Positions 25,844 through 34,889 of a stretch of DNA of 64,000 nucleotides are shown one piece after another. The stretch covers positions 496,001 through 560,000 of the forward strand of contig JBKBQA010000001.1 in NCBI GenBank assembly GCA_046292765.1, read 5' to 3'. Position 1 is the stretch's first letter. Every line of letters begins with the position of its first letter. Under the pieces are notes generated by a model. It saw only the letters and a program-made list of their open reading frames with translations, had not been told where the DNA came from and searched no databases. The DNA comes from PGZG01 sp046292765 (GTDB taxonomy: Bacteria > Pseudomonadota > Gammaproteobacteria > Pseudomonadales > Alcanivoracaceae). Both the position numbers and the translations under genes were made by a program.

Positions 25844-27190
25844 ATGCATATCCACATTCTCGGCATCTGCGGCACCTTTATGGGCTCGCTGGCGCAACTG
25901 GCGCGGGACATGGGGCACCGGGTTACTGGTGCAGACACCAACGTCTACCCGCCGATGTCTGACCAGCTGCGTGCTGCCGGCATCGAGATCCACGAAGGTT
26001 ATGATGCGGCCCAGCTCGACCCGGCGCCGGATCTGGTGGTGATTGGCAATGCCATGAGCCGGGGTAACCCGGCGGTGGAAGAAGTGCTCAACCGTGGTCT
26101 GCGCTATACCTCAGGACCGCAGATGCTGGCCGATGTGGTGTTGCCGGAGCGCTGGGTGATCGCAGTGGCGGGCACCCATGGCAAGACCACCACCTCTTCG
26201 ATGGTGGCCTGGTTGCTCGAAGCCGCCGGCATGGCTCCCGGGTTCCTGATTGGCGGGGTGCCGGGCAATTTTCCGGTTTCCGCCCGACTTGGTGATACCC
26301 CGTTTTTTGTCGTTGAAGCCGACGAATATGACACCGCTTTTTTCGACAAGCGTTCCAAGTTTATTCACTATCGCCCACGCACTGCTGTTCTCAATAATCT
26401 GGAGTTTGATCACGCTGATATTTTCGAGAATCTTGCTGCCATCCAGAAGCAGTTCCATCATCTGGTGCGCACCATTCCCGGGACTGGCCGCATTATTCTG
26501 CCGGTGGGTGAAGTGGCGCTGGAGGAGGTGCTGAAGAAAGGATGCTGGAGTGAGGTGGAACGTTTCGGCGTTGGTGCCGGAGTGGACGTGCAATTACTGA
26601 GTGAAGACGGCAGCCACTTCGCCGTGCTGGAGAACGGGAAAAAGGCAGGCGAAGTGCGCTGGGGGCAGACGGGCAAGCACAGTGTTAACAACGGTGTGGC
26701 CGCGCTGCTGGCCGCCCGACACGTTGGTGTGCCGTTGTCCCAGGGCTGCGAGCTGCTTGGAGATTTTCTCGGCGTGAAACGGCGCATGGAACTGGTCGGT
26801 GAGAAGCGGGGTGTGCGGGTTTATGACGATTTCGCCCACCACCCGACCGCGATTGCCACCACGCTTGAAGGGCTGCGCAAAAAAGTCGGCAAGGAAAAAA
26901 TCATTGCGGTGATTGAGCCGCGCTCCAACACCATGCGCATGGGCGCCCATCGTGACAAGCTCGCTGACAGCGTGCTGGCTGCAGATGAGGTGATCTGGTA
27001 TCAGCCGGAAGGCATCAATTGGTCGCTTGACGACGTGGTCAAGGCGTCAAAAGTGCCGGCAAAAACCCTGTCCACCATTGAGGCGGTGATCGCCGATATC
27101 TGCTCCCGTGAGGTCAGTCCGTTGAACGTGGTGATCATGAGTAACGGCGGCTTCGGCGGCATCCACAGGAAGCTGGTGCAAGCCCTGTAG
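25844..27190 (+). CDS. mpl: UDP-N-acetylmuramate:tripeptide ligase Mpl
   Basis: Attaches recycled murein tripeptide (L-Ala-gamma-D-Glu-meso-DAP) to UDP-MurNAc, returning it to peptidoglycan synthesis in the cytoplasm. 448 residues, the usual Mpl length. The N-terminal UDP-binding loop reads HILGICGTFMG and the ATP P-loop AGTHGKTTT; DDFAHHPTAI is the conserved Mur-ligase His region. Together with amgK and murU at about 40 kb it points to an active cell-wall recycling route. Confidence 0.95.
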   Translation: MHIHILGICGTFMGSLAQLARDMGHRVTGADTNVYPPMSDQLRAAGIEIHEGYDAAQLDPAPDLVVIGNAMSRGNPAVEEVLNRGLRYTSGPQMLADVVLPERWVIAVAGTHGKTTTSSMVAWLLEAAGMAPGFLIGGVPGNFPVSARLGDTPFFVVEADEYDTAFFDKRSKFIHYRPRTAVLNNLEFDHADIFENLAAIQKQFHHLVRTIPGTGRIILPVGEVALEEVLKKGCWSEVERFGVGAGVDVQLLSEDGSHFAVLENGKKAGEVRWGQTGKHSVNNGVAALLAARHVGVPLSQGCELLGDFLGVKRRMELVGEKRGVRVYDDFAHHPTAIATTLEGLRKKVGKEKIIAVIEPRSNTMRMGAHRDKLADSVLAADEVIWYQPEGINWSLDDVVKASKVPAKTLSTIEAVIADICSREVSPLNVVIMSNGGFGGIHRKLVQAL

Positions 27191-27225
27191 TAGCGACACG
27201 ATTGGCGCTCCTGCAGGCGTGGGAA

Positions 27226-27696
27226 TCAGTTCTTCACCACCAGTGTGCCGGCGAGTTTGTCATGCCAGCCCTGCTTGCGCTTGTCGAAGGCCACCCAGAT
27301 AAAGCCCAGCATCAGCACCAGCATTGATGGGTAGTAGCCCAGATAGCGGCCAACCAGCTGGCCGGGGCTGCATTTTCCACCAGTTTTGGCATCGACAATG
27401 CGAATGCCCATCAGCATCTTGCCGGGGGTGGCGGATTTGTAGATCCAGAACAACACTGATGCCACCGCCGGGAACACATAGCTGATGACAACGTCTGCCG
27501 GACCCTGAATGAAATCCTCACTAAGCAAAAAGCTCGATCCGTAGAACATATACAGTAGTGGCGACGTCACCATCAGGATCAGGATGGTGTCGATCAGGGA
27601 TGCGCCAGTGCGGATCCAGAAGCCGGCATAGGCCAGCTGTATGCTGTCAGGGTCAGCAATGACATTCGTTTGCGGTGTCTGGTAGGGGTTGTTCAT
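27226..27696 (-). CDS. RDD-family inner membrane protein
   Basis: 156 residues with the RDD start (YAGFWIRTGASLIDTILI) and about three hydrophobic segments (roughly residues 30-50, 70-88 and 118-140). RDD proteins are small membrane proteins of unknown or ion-transport-like function. Its start overlaps the lipA stop by 4 nt, making it the third gene of a lipB-lipA-RDD operon; a role in lipoate metabolism is not implied. Confidence 0.85.
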   Translation of the reverse strand: MNNPYQTPQTNVIADPDSIQLAYAGFWIRTGASLIDTILILMVTSPLLYMFYGSSFLLSEDFIQGPADVVISYVFPAVASVLFWIYKSATPGKMLMGIRIVDAKTGGKCSPGQLVGRYLGYYPSMLVLMLGFIWVAFDKRKQGWHDKLAGTLVVKN

Positions 27697-28700
27697 GTGG
27701 CGTCCTGCTGCGATGGGGGATGAATGCCGGGTGTCATCAGGCCAACGTCCACGCCCTGATGTTGCAAGTCTGCATGGTAGGAGCTTCTCACCATCGGACC
27801 GGAGGCGACCGAGATGAATCCGAGCTCCCCGGCGATTCTGGCGTACTCCCTGAACTCGTCCGGGTGAACAAAACGCTCCACGGCGGCATGGTGTTTGCTT
27901 GGTTGCAGGTACTGGCCGATGGTCAGCATGTCGACATCATGGGCGCGCAAATCTTTCAGTACACCGACCACCTGTTCAAAAGTTTCACCGAGGCCGACCA
28001 TGATGCCGGACTTGGTCGGCACATCAGGATGCTGTGCCTTGAAGGTCTTCAGCAGCATCAGCGAGTGATCGTATTTCGCGCCGGGGCGAATGGTTTTATA
28101 GAGATCCGGCACGGTCTCGATATTGTGGTTGAACACATCCGGCGGCTGGGTGACAAAAATCGCCAGCGCCTCGTCCATGCAAAGCTTGAAATCCGGTACC
28201 AGCACTTCGATGCGAGTGCCGGGCGATTGTTGGCGAATCTCTGCGATGCAATCGGCGAAGTGTTGCGCGCCACCGTCGGTCAGGTCGTCCCGGTCCACCG
28301 AGGTGACAACCACATACTTGAGCGCCAGATCGGCAACACTTTCCCCCAGATGTTTCGGCTCATCGGGATCAAGCGGCTTGGGCCGGCCAAAGCCGACGTC
28401 GCAGAAAGAGCAGCGACGGGTGCAGATGTCGCCCATGATCATGAAGGTGGCGGTGCCACTGCCAAAACACTCTGGCAGGTTCGGGCAGGAGGCTTCCTCG
28501 CAGACGGTGTGCAGCTTTTGCCGACGCAACATCGACTTGATGCGCTGGATCTCGCCATTGGCGGGTACGCGTACCCTGATCCAGCTCGGCTTGCGCTGGA
28601 TGACCGGCTCGTTGACCACCGAAATGGCGCGAACCTTGTCGGCACCGCGCAGTTTTTCACCGGGGGCAACTTTGCGACGGGCCGGGCGGGATTCGCTCAT
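27693..28700 (-). CDS. lipA: Lipoyl synthase
   Basis: Radical-SAM enzyme that inserts two sulfurs into octanoyl groups on lipoyl domains. 335 residues. The auxiliary cluster site is CEEASCPNLPEC and the radical-SAM site CTRRCSFC, both complete. It overlaps lipB by 4 nt upstream and the RDD gene by 4 nt downstream. Confidence 0.97.
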   Translation of the reverse strand: MSESRPARRKVAPGEKLRGADKVRAISVVNEPVIQRKPSWIRVRVPANGEIQRIKSMLRRQKLHTVCEEASCPNLPECFGSGTATFMIMGDICTRRCSFCDVGFGRPKPLDPDEPKHLGESVADLALKYVVVTSVDRDDLTDGGAQHFADCIAEIRQQSPGTRIEVLVPDFKLCMDEALAIFVTQPPDVFNHNIETVPDLYKTIRPGAKYDHSLMLLKTFKAQHPDVPTKSGIMVGLGETFEQVVGVLKDLRAHDVDMLTIGQYLQPSKHHAAVERFVHPDEFREYARIAGELGFISVASGPMVRSSYHADLQHQGVDVGLMTPGIHPPSQQDAT

Positions 28701-29386
28701 GGCGACAGGGGCTCCTGAAGAACGTCAGACAGGGCGCCAGTGTACCAGTCGGGATGGCCGGCGGCAGTGACTGTATCGAACGAAAACTGGCGGCAGATGG
28801 CTGCCAGCAGGCCGGCTTCGACTGCTGCGCGGCCTGGGTCCGCGCCGAGCAGGGCAAGGCTGGTCATCGGCTGGCCGATGTGACCGCAGGGATTGATGCG
28901 CTGGAACACACTCATGTCCACGTCCCGATTCAGAGACAGCCCGTGGTAGCTGCGGCCATGGCGGATGCGCAGGCCGAGGGAGGCAATTTTTGCCTGACCG
29001 ACATAGACCCCGGGGGCATCCGCCCGTGGCGCGGCCTCGATGCCAAGGCCAGACAGATAGTCGACTATAGCCCGCTCGATCCGGCTTACCAGCTCACGGG
29101 CACCGATGCCCAGACGGGCGATATCGAACAACAGGTAGCCGACAGTCTGGCCGGGGCCGTGCCAGGTGACCTGACCACCACGGTCGCTTTTTACCAGCGG
29201 AATCGGGCCCGGGTTCAGTACGTGCTCGGGCTTGCCTGCCTGACCCAGGGTAAAGACGTCGGGGTGCTCCAGCAGCCAGAGTTCATCCGCAGTGTCGGTG
29301 GCGCGCTGGTCTGTGAACGTCTTCATCGCCTGCCAGCAGGGCTGGTAGGCGGCGCGATCAAAATGGCGGGTAATGAGTTCAGGCAT
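28697..29386 (-). CDS. lipB: Octanoyltransferase LipB
   Basis: Transfers octanoyl from acyl carrier protein to lipoyl domains, supplying LipA. 229 residues. The catalytic Cys is in NPCGHIG and the conserved Lys in AKIASLGLRIR; GGQVTWHGPGQ is the substrate loop. It lies 11 nt after the DEAD-box helicase stop and overlaps lipA by 4 nt. Confidence 0.96.
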   Translation of the reverse strand: MPELITRHFDRAAYQPCWQAMKTFTDQRATDTADELWLLEHPDVFTLGQAGKPEHVLNPGPIPLVKSDRGGQVTWHGPGQTVGYLLFDIARLGIGARELVSRIERAIVDYLSGLGIEAAPRADAPGVYVGQAKIASLGLRIRHGRSYHGLSLNRDVDMSVFQRINPCGHIGQPMTSLALLGADPGRAAVEAGLLAAICRQFSFDTVTAAGHPDWYTGALSDVLQEPLSP

Positions 29387-29397
29387 CTGGGCAGCGG

Positions 29398-30708
29398 TCA
29401 GCTGCGCTTTCGTGTCGGCGGTGCCATGCCGCCGGGATTGGACACTGCCGGGGCCTTTGGTTTGCGCGCCGGCTTTTTCGCGGCCGGTTTGGCCTTGCCG
29501 GTTTTGTTGTCTTTTTTCTTCTTCTTTGCGCCGACGGTTTTGCCAGAGGCCCTCAATTTCTTTGGACCCTGAAAGCTGCCTTTAAGCTCCTTGATCAGTC
29601 GCAGTTCAAACTTCTGCTTGAGATACCGCTCGATGCTGGCCATCAGATTCCATTCGTTGGTCAGCACGAAAGAAATCGCCAGACCACTGGCACCGGCACG
29701 ACCGGTGCGGCCGATGCGATGGATATAGTCATCTCCGCTGCGCGGCATGTCGAAATTGATCACCAGATCCAGGCCGCCCACATCAATGCCGCGGGCCGCC
29801 ACATCCGTGGCCACCAGCACATCGATGTCGCCATTGCGCAGCCGGTCCATGGCCTGCTTGCGGTCTTTCTGGTCTTTCTCGCCGTGCAGTACATAGCTGC
29901 GAATGTTCGATGCCACCATCACCCCGCCAAGGCGGTCTGCCTGAACGCGGGTGTTGGTGAAGATAATCGCCTTGCGATACTGCTCATGGGCGAGTAGCCA
30001 CTGCAGCAGGCGCTCCTTGTGAGACACATCATCGGCAGTGATGATCTGCTGGCCGATATGGATGTCGAGTTCGCGCACATCATCAAGAAAAAGATGCTGC
30101 GGCTCGCGCAGTACGCTGGCAATCACCTTGGCCAGGCTTTCGCCGCCTTTGGTGGCGGAGAACAGCAGCGTCTGCCGGTCGGCGTTGCAGGCCCCCGCCA
30201 GCTTGAGCACATCCTCGGCAAAGCCCATATCGAGCATCCGGTCGGCCTCGTCGAGCACCAGCACTTCGAGGTCCTTGAAGTCCAGATTGCCGGCGTCATG
30301 ATGTTCGATCAGTCTGCCGGGGGTGCCTATCAGGATGTCGGGATTGCGGCGGATGCGGGAGGCCTGAACCTTGAAGTCCTCGCCACCGGTGACCAGTTCT
30401 GCCTTGATGAAGGTGTAGCGGGCAAACAGCGTGACCTGCTTCAGGGTCTGCTGGGCCAGTTCACGGGTCGGCAGCAGGATCAGGGCGCGGGTGGCGGTAC
30501 GCGGTTTCGGGTCGCCATAGAGCCGGTGCAGCAGCGGCAGCAGGAAGGCGGCCGTTTTGCCGGAGCCGGTGCGGGCAGTGGCGCGCAGGTCGTGGCCGCC
30601 AAGAATGACCGGAATCGCTGCCTGCTGGACCGGGGTGGGCTCACGGAACCCCAGTTCGTCGACCACGCGCAGCAGGCGCTCATGCAGGGAAAATTCGGTA
30701 AACGTCAT
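29398..30708 (-). CDS. DEAD-box RNA helicase (SrmB/RhlE-like)
   Basis: 436-residue ATP-dependent RNA helicase. Motifs in order: Q motif (FREPTPVQQAAIP), Walker A ARTGSGKT, PTRELAQQ, VLDEADRML, SAT, and HRIGRTGRAG. A lysine-rich basic tail (KKKKKDNKTGKAKPAAKK) covers the last 45 residues and probably binds RNA. The start is MTFTEFSLHERLL at 30708; an upstream extension of 72 codons is not family-like. A ribosome-assembly or cold-related role is usual for the group. Confidence 0.9.
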   Translation of the reverse strand: MTFTEFSLHERLLRVVDELGFREPTPVQQAAIPVILGGHDLRATARTGSGKTAAFLLPLLHRLYGDPKPRTATRALILLPTRELAQQTLKQVTLFARYTFIKAELVTGGEDFKVQASRIRRNPDILIGTPGRLIEHHDAGNLDFKDLEVLVLDEADRMLDMGFAEDVLKLAGACNADRQTLLFSATKGGESLAKVIASVLREPQHLFLDDVRELDIHIGQQIITADDVSHKERLLQWLLAHEQYRKAIIFTNTRVQADRLGGVMVASNIRSYVLHGEKDQKDRKQAMDRLRNGDIDVLVATDVAARGIDVGGLDLVINFDMPRSGDDYIHRIGRTGRAGASGLAISFVLTNEWNLMASIERYLKQKFELRLIKELKGSFQGPKKLRASGKTVGAKKKKKDNKTGKAKPAAKKPARKPKAPAVSNPGGMAPPTRKRS

Positions 30709-30769
30709 GGTCGGTATCCGTTGGTTCGAAGCGGTTAATGGGGCGCAGTTTACCCGGAACCGGGCAGAT

Positions 30770-30798
30770 TTGGGTCGATTACCTGCCGGGGGCATAAT
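30770..30798 (+). promoter_or_regulatory. Predicted sigma-70 promoter of the DUF2058 gene
   Basis: TTGGGT (30770-30775), 17-bp spacer, CATAAT (30793-30798), about 36 nt before the ATG at 30835. Confidence 0.45.
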
Positions 30799-30834
30799 GT
30801 CGGGGCAAGCAGACCCCGAGAATCTGGAGATGAG

Positions 30835-31368
30835 ATGGCCGGTTCCCTGAAAGACCAGTTGATGAAGGCGGGCCTCGCCGACGCGAAAAAGGCGCGACGG
30901 GCGGAGCACGAGAAGCGCCAGCAAGCCAAGCAGGTGGAGCGTGGTGAGGCGCCGGATCCGGCCGAGTCAGTCCGGCTTGCCCGGGAAGCCCAGGTAGCCC
31001 GTGACCGGGTCCTCAATGCCGAGCGTCTGGAGCAGCAGCGGCAGCGGGAAATCGCTGCGCAGATTCGCCAGATGATCGAGCAGCATCGTCTTGACCGTCG
31101 CGGTGCCGGGCAATCGTTTCAGTTTGTCGATGGCAAGAAAGTCCAGAAAATCTATGTCGCCCCTCAGATGGCAGATCAGCTGGCGCGTGGCATGCTGGCC
31201 GTGGTCCGTCTTGGCGAAGGCTTCGAGGTGGTGCCGACAGTGATTGCCGAGAAGATTGCCGAGCGGGACCTGCTGGCGGTGGTGGTGCGACATGATCGTG
31301 AGGCGGGTCAGCAGGCGGCGGATGATCCCTATGCAGATTACCCCATTCCCGATGATCTGATGTGGTGA
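30835..31368 (+). CDS. DUF2058 (YaiL-like) nucleoprotein/polysome-associated protein
   Basis: 177 residues opening MAGSLKDQLMKAGLADAKKAR. A strongly basic coiled-coil N-terminal half (lysine, arginine, glutamine-rich) is followed by a globular C-terminal region ending PIPDDLMW. This matches DUF2058, whose E. coli member YaiL is uncharacterised. Its stop overlaps the first possible ATG of the next gene (TGATG), so the two are translationally coupled. Confidence 0.88.
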   Translation: MAGSLKDQLMKAGLADAKKARRAEHEKRQQAKQVERGEAPDPAESVRLAREAQVARDRVLNAERLEQQRQREIAAQIRQMIEQHRLDRRGAGQSFQFVDGKKVQKIYVAPQMADQLARGMLAVVRLGEGFEVVPTVIAEKIAERDLLAVVVRHDREAGQQAADDPYADYPIPDDLMW

Positions 31369-32615
31369 TGATGATGCGATGGCGATGGCGATGGCGATGG
31401 CGATGGCGATGGCGATGGCGATGGCGATGGACGGTGATGATGGTGCTGATGCCGCTAATGTCGGTGGCGGATACCTTTTCAGAGCCCCATCCCTGGCGTC
31501 GTGATGCCCTGCTTCTGGGGCGTGATTATGACTTTGATCCTCGCTCGTTTCTGCAGCGGCTGAGTTACCAGCCGCTGTTTCCGGTGCGGGCCGAGGCGGA
31601 CGGCATATTCGGTTCCGCCGGCAGTGTTTCCAGTCGAGAACTGTATATGGATAGCGATGTTCGCAAGACATTGCGGTTCGATGATGAGCGCCAGCTGATT
31701 CGTCTCCGTTACCGTCGCACCGAGGATTTCGATGGCTATCTGGATCGGCAGGTCATTGGCTATGGCCTCCGCTCTGGCGACTGGCGTCTTGGTCTGGCAG
31801 GTGATGTGCGGGGCGACAAGGCAGAAACGGATGTCTACTTCGAACTGGGCTGGCAGCCGGATGAGGACACGCTGCTGCGCGCCAACCTGATTCTTCCGGA
31901 TGCGTACTTCAACCAGAAGACAGAGCTTGATGCCGAGTATCTGGATCGTGCCCGCACCTGGTTCGTTGAGTGGCGACAGCAGCATGCGGGTGTCCAGTGG
32001 CAGGTTGTGTTGAATGCCTCCGGCCGGATAGCCGTGCTCGACCGGGCGCTTGATGTCCTCGCCGAGGGTGATCAGCATCGTGGACTGGTGTCGATGGAGG
32101 CAGGCGATGCCTGGCGCTGGCGGTTGCGGCTGGATGGCGAGCGATCGGATCGGGCCTTTGTGTTTGATCCCGAGGGCCTGGCGGAAGAAAAGCAGTTCCG
32201 ACGACGAATGCACTCGACCACGGTATCTGTTCAGGCATCACAGTGGCCGCTGACGCCGGTGTTCGGTGTGTATCATCTTCTGCTACAGGAGGACGGCTGG
32301 CTGGGGATGAACAAGTCGGTGACCGCGAGAGTGCGCAACGACGAGCCCTACGCCTTTGTTGCTGTCACCCACTCGCTTAGTGATCGCTGGCAATGGCGGC
32401 CGACAATCTATGTTGGCCGTACCCGTACCATTCGGGAGTACGCGGAAGATCCTTCCAGCGACATTAACCGTCGCCGCGGCCAGGGCAAGCTGGCGCTGCC
32501 ATTCAGCTATACGACCAACGTGGCGAACGGGGCCTACCTGACCATTTCACCATCGTTCTATCTGCATGAGCCTGCTTTTGGGGGCGGTAACGTGCAGCTT
32601 CACTGGCCATTTTGA
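31368..32615 (+). CDS. Unknown exported protein, likely outer-membrane beta-barrel
   Basis: About 415 residues, no family recognised. The first residues after MMM are nine Arg-Trp pairs encoded by a hexanucleotide repeat, then a short hydrophobic segment (TVMMVLMPLMSVA) ending at a plausible cleavage site. So this is an unusual signal peptide with a repeated basic n-region. The mature part alternates polar and aromatic residues in many short strands and ends HWPF; a C-terminal Phe is the usual beta-barrel assembly signal. Three consecutive ATG codons (31368, 31371, 31374) could each start it; none has a clear ribosome site, so coupling to the upstream gene is likely. Confidence 0.7.
   Translation: MMMRWRWRWRWRWRWRWRWRWTVMMVLMPLMSVADTFSEPHPWRRDALLLGRDYDFDPRSFLQRLSYQPLFPVRAEADGIFGSAGSVSSRELYMDSDVRKTLRFDDERQLIRLRYRRTEDFDGYLDRQVIGYGLRSGDWRLGLAGDVRGDKAETDVYFELGWQPDEDTLLRANLILPDAYFNQKTELDAEYLDRARTWFVEWRQQHAGVQWQVVLNASGRIAVLDRALDVLAEGDQHRGLVSMEAGDAWRWRLRLDGERSDRAFVFDPEGLAEEKQFRRRMHSTTVSVQASQWPLTPVFGVYHLLLQEDGWLGMNKSVTARVRNDEPYAFVAVTHSLSDRWQWRPTIYVGRTRTIREYAEDPSSDINRRRGQGKLALPFSYTTNVANGAYLTISPSFYLHEPAFGGGNVQLHWPF
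31376..31429 (+). repeat. Nine tandem copies of hexanucleotide GCGATG
   Basis: Uninterrupted (GCGATG)9, 54 bp, inside the predicted signal peptide of the gene at 31368. Because the unit is a multiple of three, copy-number changes would lengthen or shorten the Arg-Trp run without shifting the frame. Confidence 0.97.
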
Positions 32616-32872
32616 GCAGCGCGTCGCTGGCGCCAGCTGATAATGAGCACGCAGCTGGCCAGCGCCAGGGTAATGACATTGGCGACGATGATGGGCAGGT
32701 CGCGAATCATCAGTCCATAGCTCAGCCAGAGCGCAACGCCGACACAGAATATAGAGTACATGCCGAGGGAAATACCGCGGGTGTCCCGGTCGCGAACCAC
32801 CTTGACGACCTGTGGTACAAAAGCAAAGGTGGTGCAGAAAGCCGCCATCATTCCGAGCCATTGCGGGTTCAT
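32600..32872 (-). CDS. SemiSWEET-type sugar transporter
   Basis: 90 residues with three predicted membrane segments and the PQ motif (FVPQVVKVVRDRDTRGIS) of SemiSWEET half-transporters, which dimerise to move sugars across the inner membrane. It overlaps the apaH stop by 4 nt, making it the last gene of the lptD operon, and its 3' end overlaps the convergent gene at 31368-32615 by 16 nt. Confidence 0.85.
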   Translation of the reverse strand: MNPQWLGMMAAFCTTFAFVPQVVKVVRDRDTRGISLGMYSIFCVGVALWLSYGLMIRDLPIIVANVITLALASCVLIISWRQRRAAQNGQ

Positions 32873-33690
32873 TTGTGCTTCCTGCAGTCACACTGAAAGC
32901 GCTGCATGTCGTCCAGCCGCAGCGCGGTCAGAAAGCCGTCCCAGACGCAGCCACTGTCGAGAGCCTCTATGCCGTCAATCGGCACATCACCGGCGAGGGC
33001 GGCCCAGTGTCCGAACAGGATCAGGCTGTCGATATGACGGCGGCGAGGATGATCGAACCAGGGGATATACCCACGAGGCGGCGCATCCGCTTCGCCTTTG
33101 GTTTCCAGCTCCAGTTCGCCGGCATCGTTGATGAAGCGCATGCGGGTGAAGTGATTGGTAATCACTCGCCAGCGGCTCGGGCCTTCGAGGGTATCGTGCC
33201 AGCCGGCTGGCTGGTTGCCGTATATGGCTTCGAACAGCCTGCGACACTGGTCGCCATGCAACACTGTTTCCACTTCCCGTGCGCGGCTGCGGGCTTCTGC
33301 CAGAGTCCACAAAGGCGGGATGCCGGCGTGGGTCATCACGGCATTGAACTCGGGGATGTCCACCAGTAGCGGCTGCTGGCGCAACCAGGACAGCAGCGTG
33401 TCGCCATCCGGCGCGTTCAGGATCGCTTGCAGATCGGCGTCTTTCTTCTTGAGCGGTGCGCATCCATGGGCGACGGCCAGCAGGTGCAGATCATGGTTAC
33501 CCAGCACGCAGCGGACGTGGTCGCGCAGTGCATACACCTTGCGCAGGGTGCCAAGCGAATCCGGACCACGAGCGACGAGATCGCCGGCCAGCAGCAGTTG
33601 ATCGCGCCCGGGCTGGAAATCCACCTGCTTGAGCAGACGCTCAAAGGCGCCGAGACAGCCTTGCAGATCGCCAATCGCATAGGTGCTCAT
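32869..33690 (-). CDS. apaH: Symmetrical diadenosine tetraphosphatase
   Basis: Hydrolyses Ap4A to two ADP. 273 residues, with phosphoesterase motifs IGDLQG, GDLVARGPDS and LGNHDLH. It follows apaG by 9 nt and overlaps the SemiSWEET gene by 4 nt. Confidence 0.97.
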   Translation of the reverse strand: MSTYAIGDLQGCLGAFERLLKQVDFQPGRDQLLLAGDLVARGPDSLGTLRKVYALRDHVRCVLGNHDLHLLAVAHGCAPLKKKDADLQAILNAPDGDTLLSWLRQQPLLVDIPEFNAVMTHAGIPPLWTLAEARSRAREVETVLHGDQCRRLFEAIYGNQPAGWHDTLEGPSRWRVITNHFTRMRFINDAGELELETKGEADAPPRGYIPWFDHPRRRHIDSLILFGHWAALAGDVPIDGIEALDSGCVWDGFLTALRLDDMQRFQCDCRKHK

Positions 33691-33699
33691 GGCCGGCCC

Positions 33700-34083
33700 T
33701 CAGTGCAAGCTGTGCGGTGGCGCCAGCGTAAAAGCCGGAATGCCGGCATCGAAGCAATGCCCATCTTCCGCCAGCATCTGGTAACTGCCGTGCATACTGC
33801 CAACGCGGCTTTCGAGCACGCAACCGCTGGTGTACTCGAAGGATTGGCCGGGCGCCAGATTCGGTTGTTCGCCGATGACGCCTTCGCCATGTACTTCCTG
33901 TACCCGCTCCTCGCCGTCGGTTATTACCCAGTGACGGGTCAGCAGCTTTGCCGCCAACTGGCCTTCATTTCGAATGGTGACATGATAGGCAAACACCCAG
34001 CGTCGTGATGGCGGATCACTCTGTTCCGGCAGGAACTCGCTCTCTACAAACACCCGGATGTGGTAGCGGGGATCATCCTGCAT
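33700..34083 (-). CDS. apaG: ApaG protein
   Basis: 127-residue immunoglobulin-like protein of the DUF525/ApaG family, linked to cobalt resistance and magnesium efflux in enterobacteria; the biochemical role is unclear. The pattern WVFAYHVTIRNEG and GSYQMLAEDG is typical. Its start overlaps the rsmA stop by 11 nt. Confidence 0.95.
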   Translation of the reverse strand: MQDDPRYHIRVFVESEFLPEQSDPPSRRWVFAYHVTIRNEGQLAAKLLTRHWVITDGEERVQEVHGEGVIGEQPNLAPGQSFEYTSGCVLESRVGSMHGSYQMLAEDGHCFDAGIPAFTLAPPHSLH

Positions 34084-34888
34084 GGTCAGAGTCCGGTGAG
34101 GTTGAAAGGGAAAGATGTGACACCTGATTGGCCAGCGCTACATACCCTTCGACTGAAACGCTGTCGGGCCGCAGCCCCGGATCGACGCCGGCAGCACGGA
34201 TATGGTCACTGTCGAGAAAGGACTTCAGGGCATTGCTGATGACTTTGCGACGCTGGGTAAAGGCCTGGGCCACCAGGCGGCGTAGCAGCCCGAGATCCTC
34301 TGCCGGATGCGGCAGCGTGCGATAGGGTGTCAGGCGCACCACGGCGGAATCCACTTTCGGAGGCGGCGAGAACGCGCCGGGTGGCACAAAGAACAGATAG
34401 TCATTGCGACAGTAGTACTGAATCATCACCGACAGGCGGCCCCAGTCTGCTGTGCCGGGTACCGCCACCAGTCTGTCTACCACCTCCTTCTGCAGCATGA
34501 AGTGCATGTCTTCAATGGCTTCCACCTGTTCTAGCAGGTGGAACATCAGCGGCGTGGAAATGTTGTAAGGCAAGTTGCCGACCACGCGGATGCGTTGACC
34601 ATTTTTCATCAGCGACGCGAAGTCGAACTTCAGCGCGTCAGCGCCGTGAATGGTGATGCGCTGGCGGGCAATGCGACGCTCCAGTTCAGCGATCAGATCA
34701 CGATCCAGTTCCACCACCTGCAGGTGCTGGATGCGATCCAGCAACGGCAAGGTGAGCGCGCCCTGACCCGGGCCAATCTCGACAATGATCTGATCATCGC
34801 TGGGGGCGATGGCGCGTACCATGCGCTCCACCAGTGCGGTGTCGGTGAGAAAGTGCTGGCCGAAGCGTTTGCGGGCCTGATGCTGCAT
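34073..34888 (-). CDS. rsmA: 16S rRNA dimethyladenosine transferase
   Basis: KsgA/RsmA dimethylates two adenosines near the 3' end of 16S rRNA late in 30S maturation. 271 residues from MQHQARKRFGQHFLTD. The SAM site EIGPGQGALT and catalytic NLPYN are present. The start at 34888 is one base after the pdxA stop and gives the family N-terminus; an extension 36 nt upstream lies inside pdxA. Confidence 0.97.
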   Translation of the reverse strand: MQHQARKRFGQHFLTDTALVERMVRAIAPSDDQIIVEIGPGQGALTLPLLDRIQHLQVVELDRDLIAELERRIARQRITIHGADALKFDFASLMKNGQRIRVVGNLPYNISTPLMFHLLEQVEAIEDMHFMLQKEVVDRLVAVPGTADWGRLSVMIQYYCRNDYLFFVPPGAFSPPPKVDSAVVRLTPYRTLPHPAEDLGLLRRLVAQAFTQRRKVISNALKSFLDSDHIRAAGVDPGLRPDSVSVEGYVALANQVSHLSLSTSPDSDHAG

Positions 34889-34889
34889 G

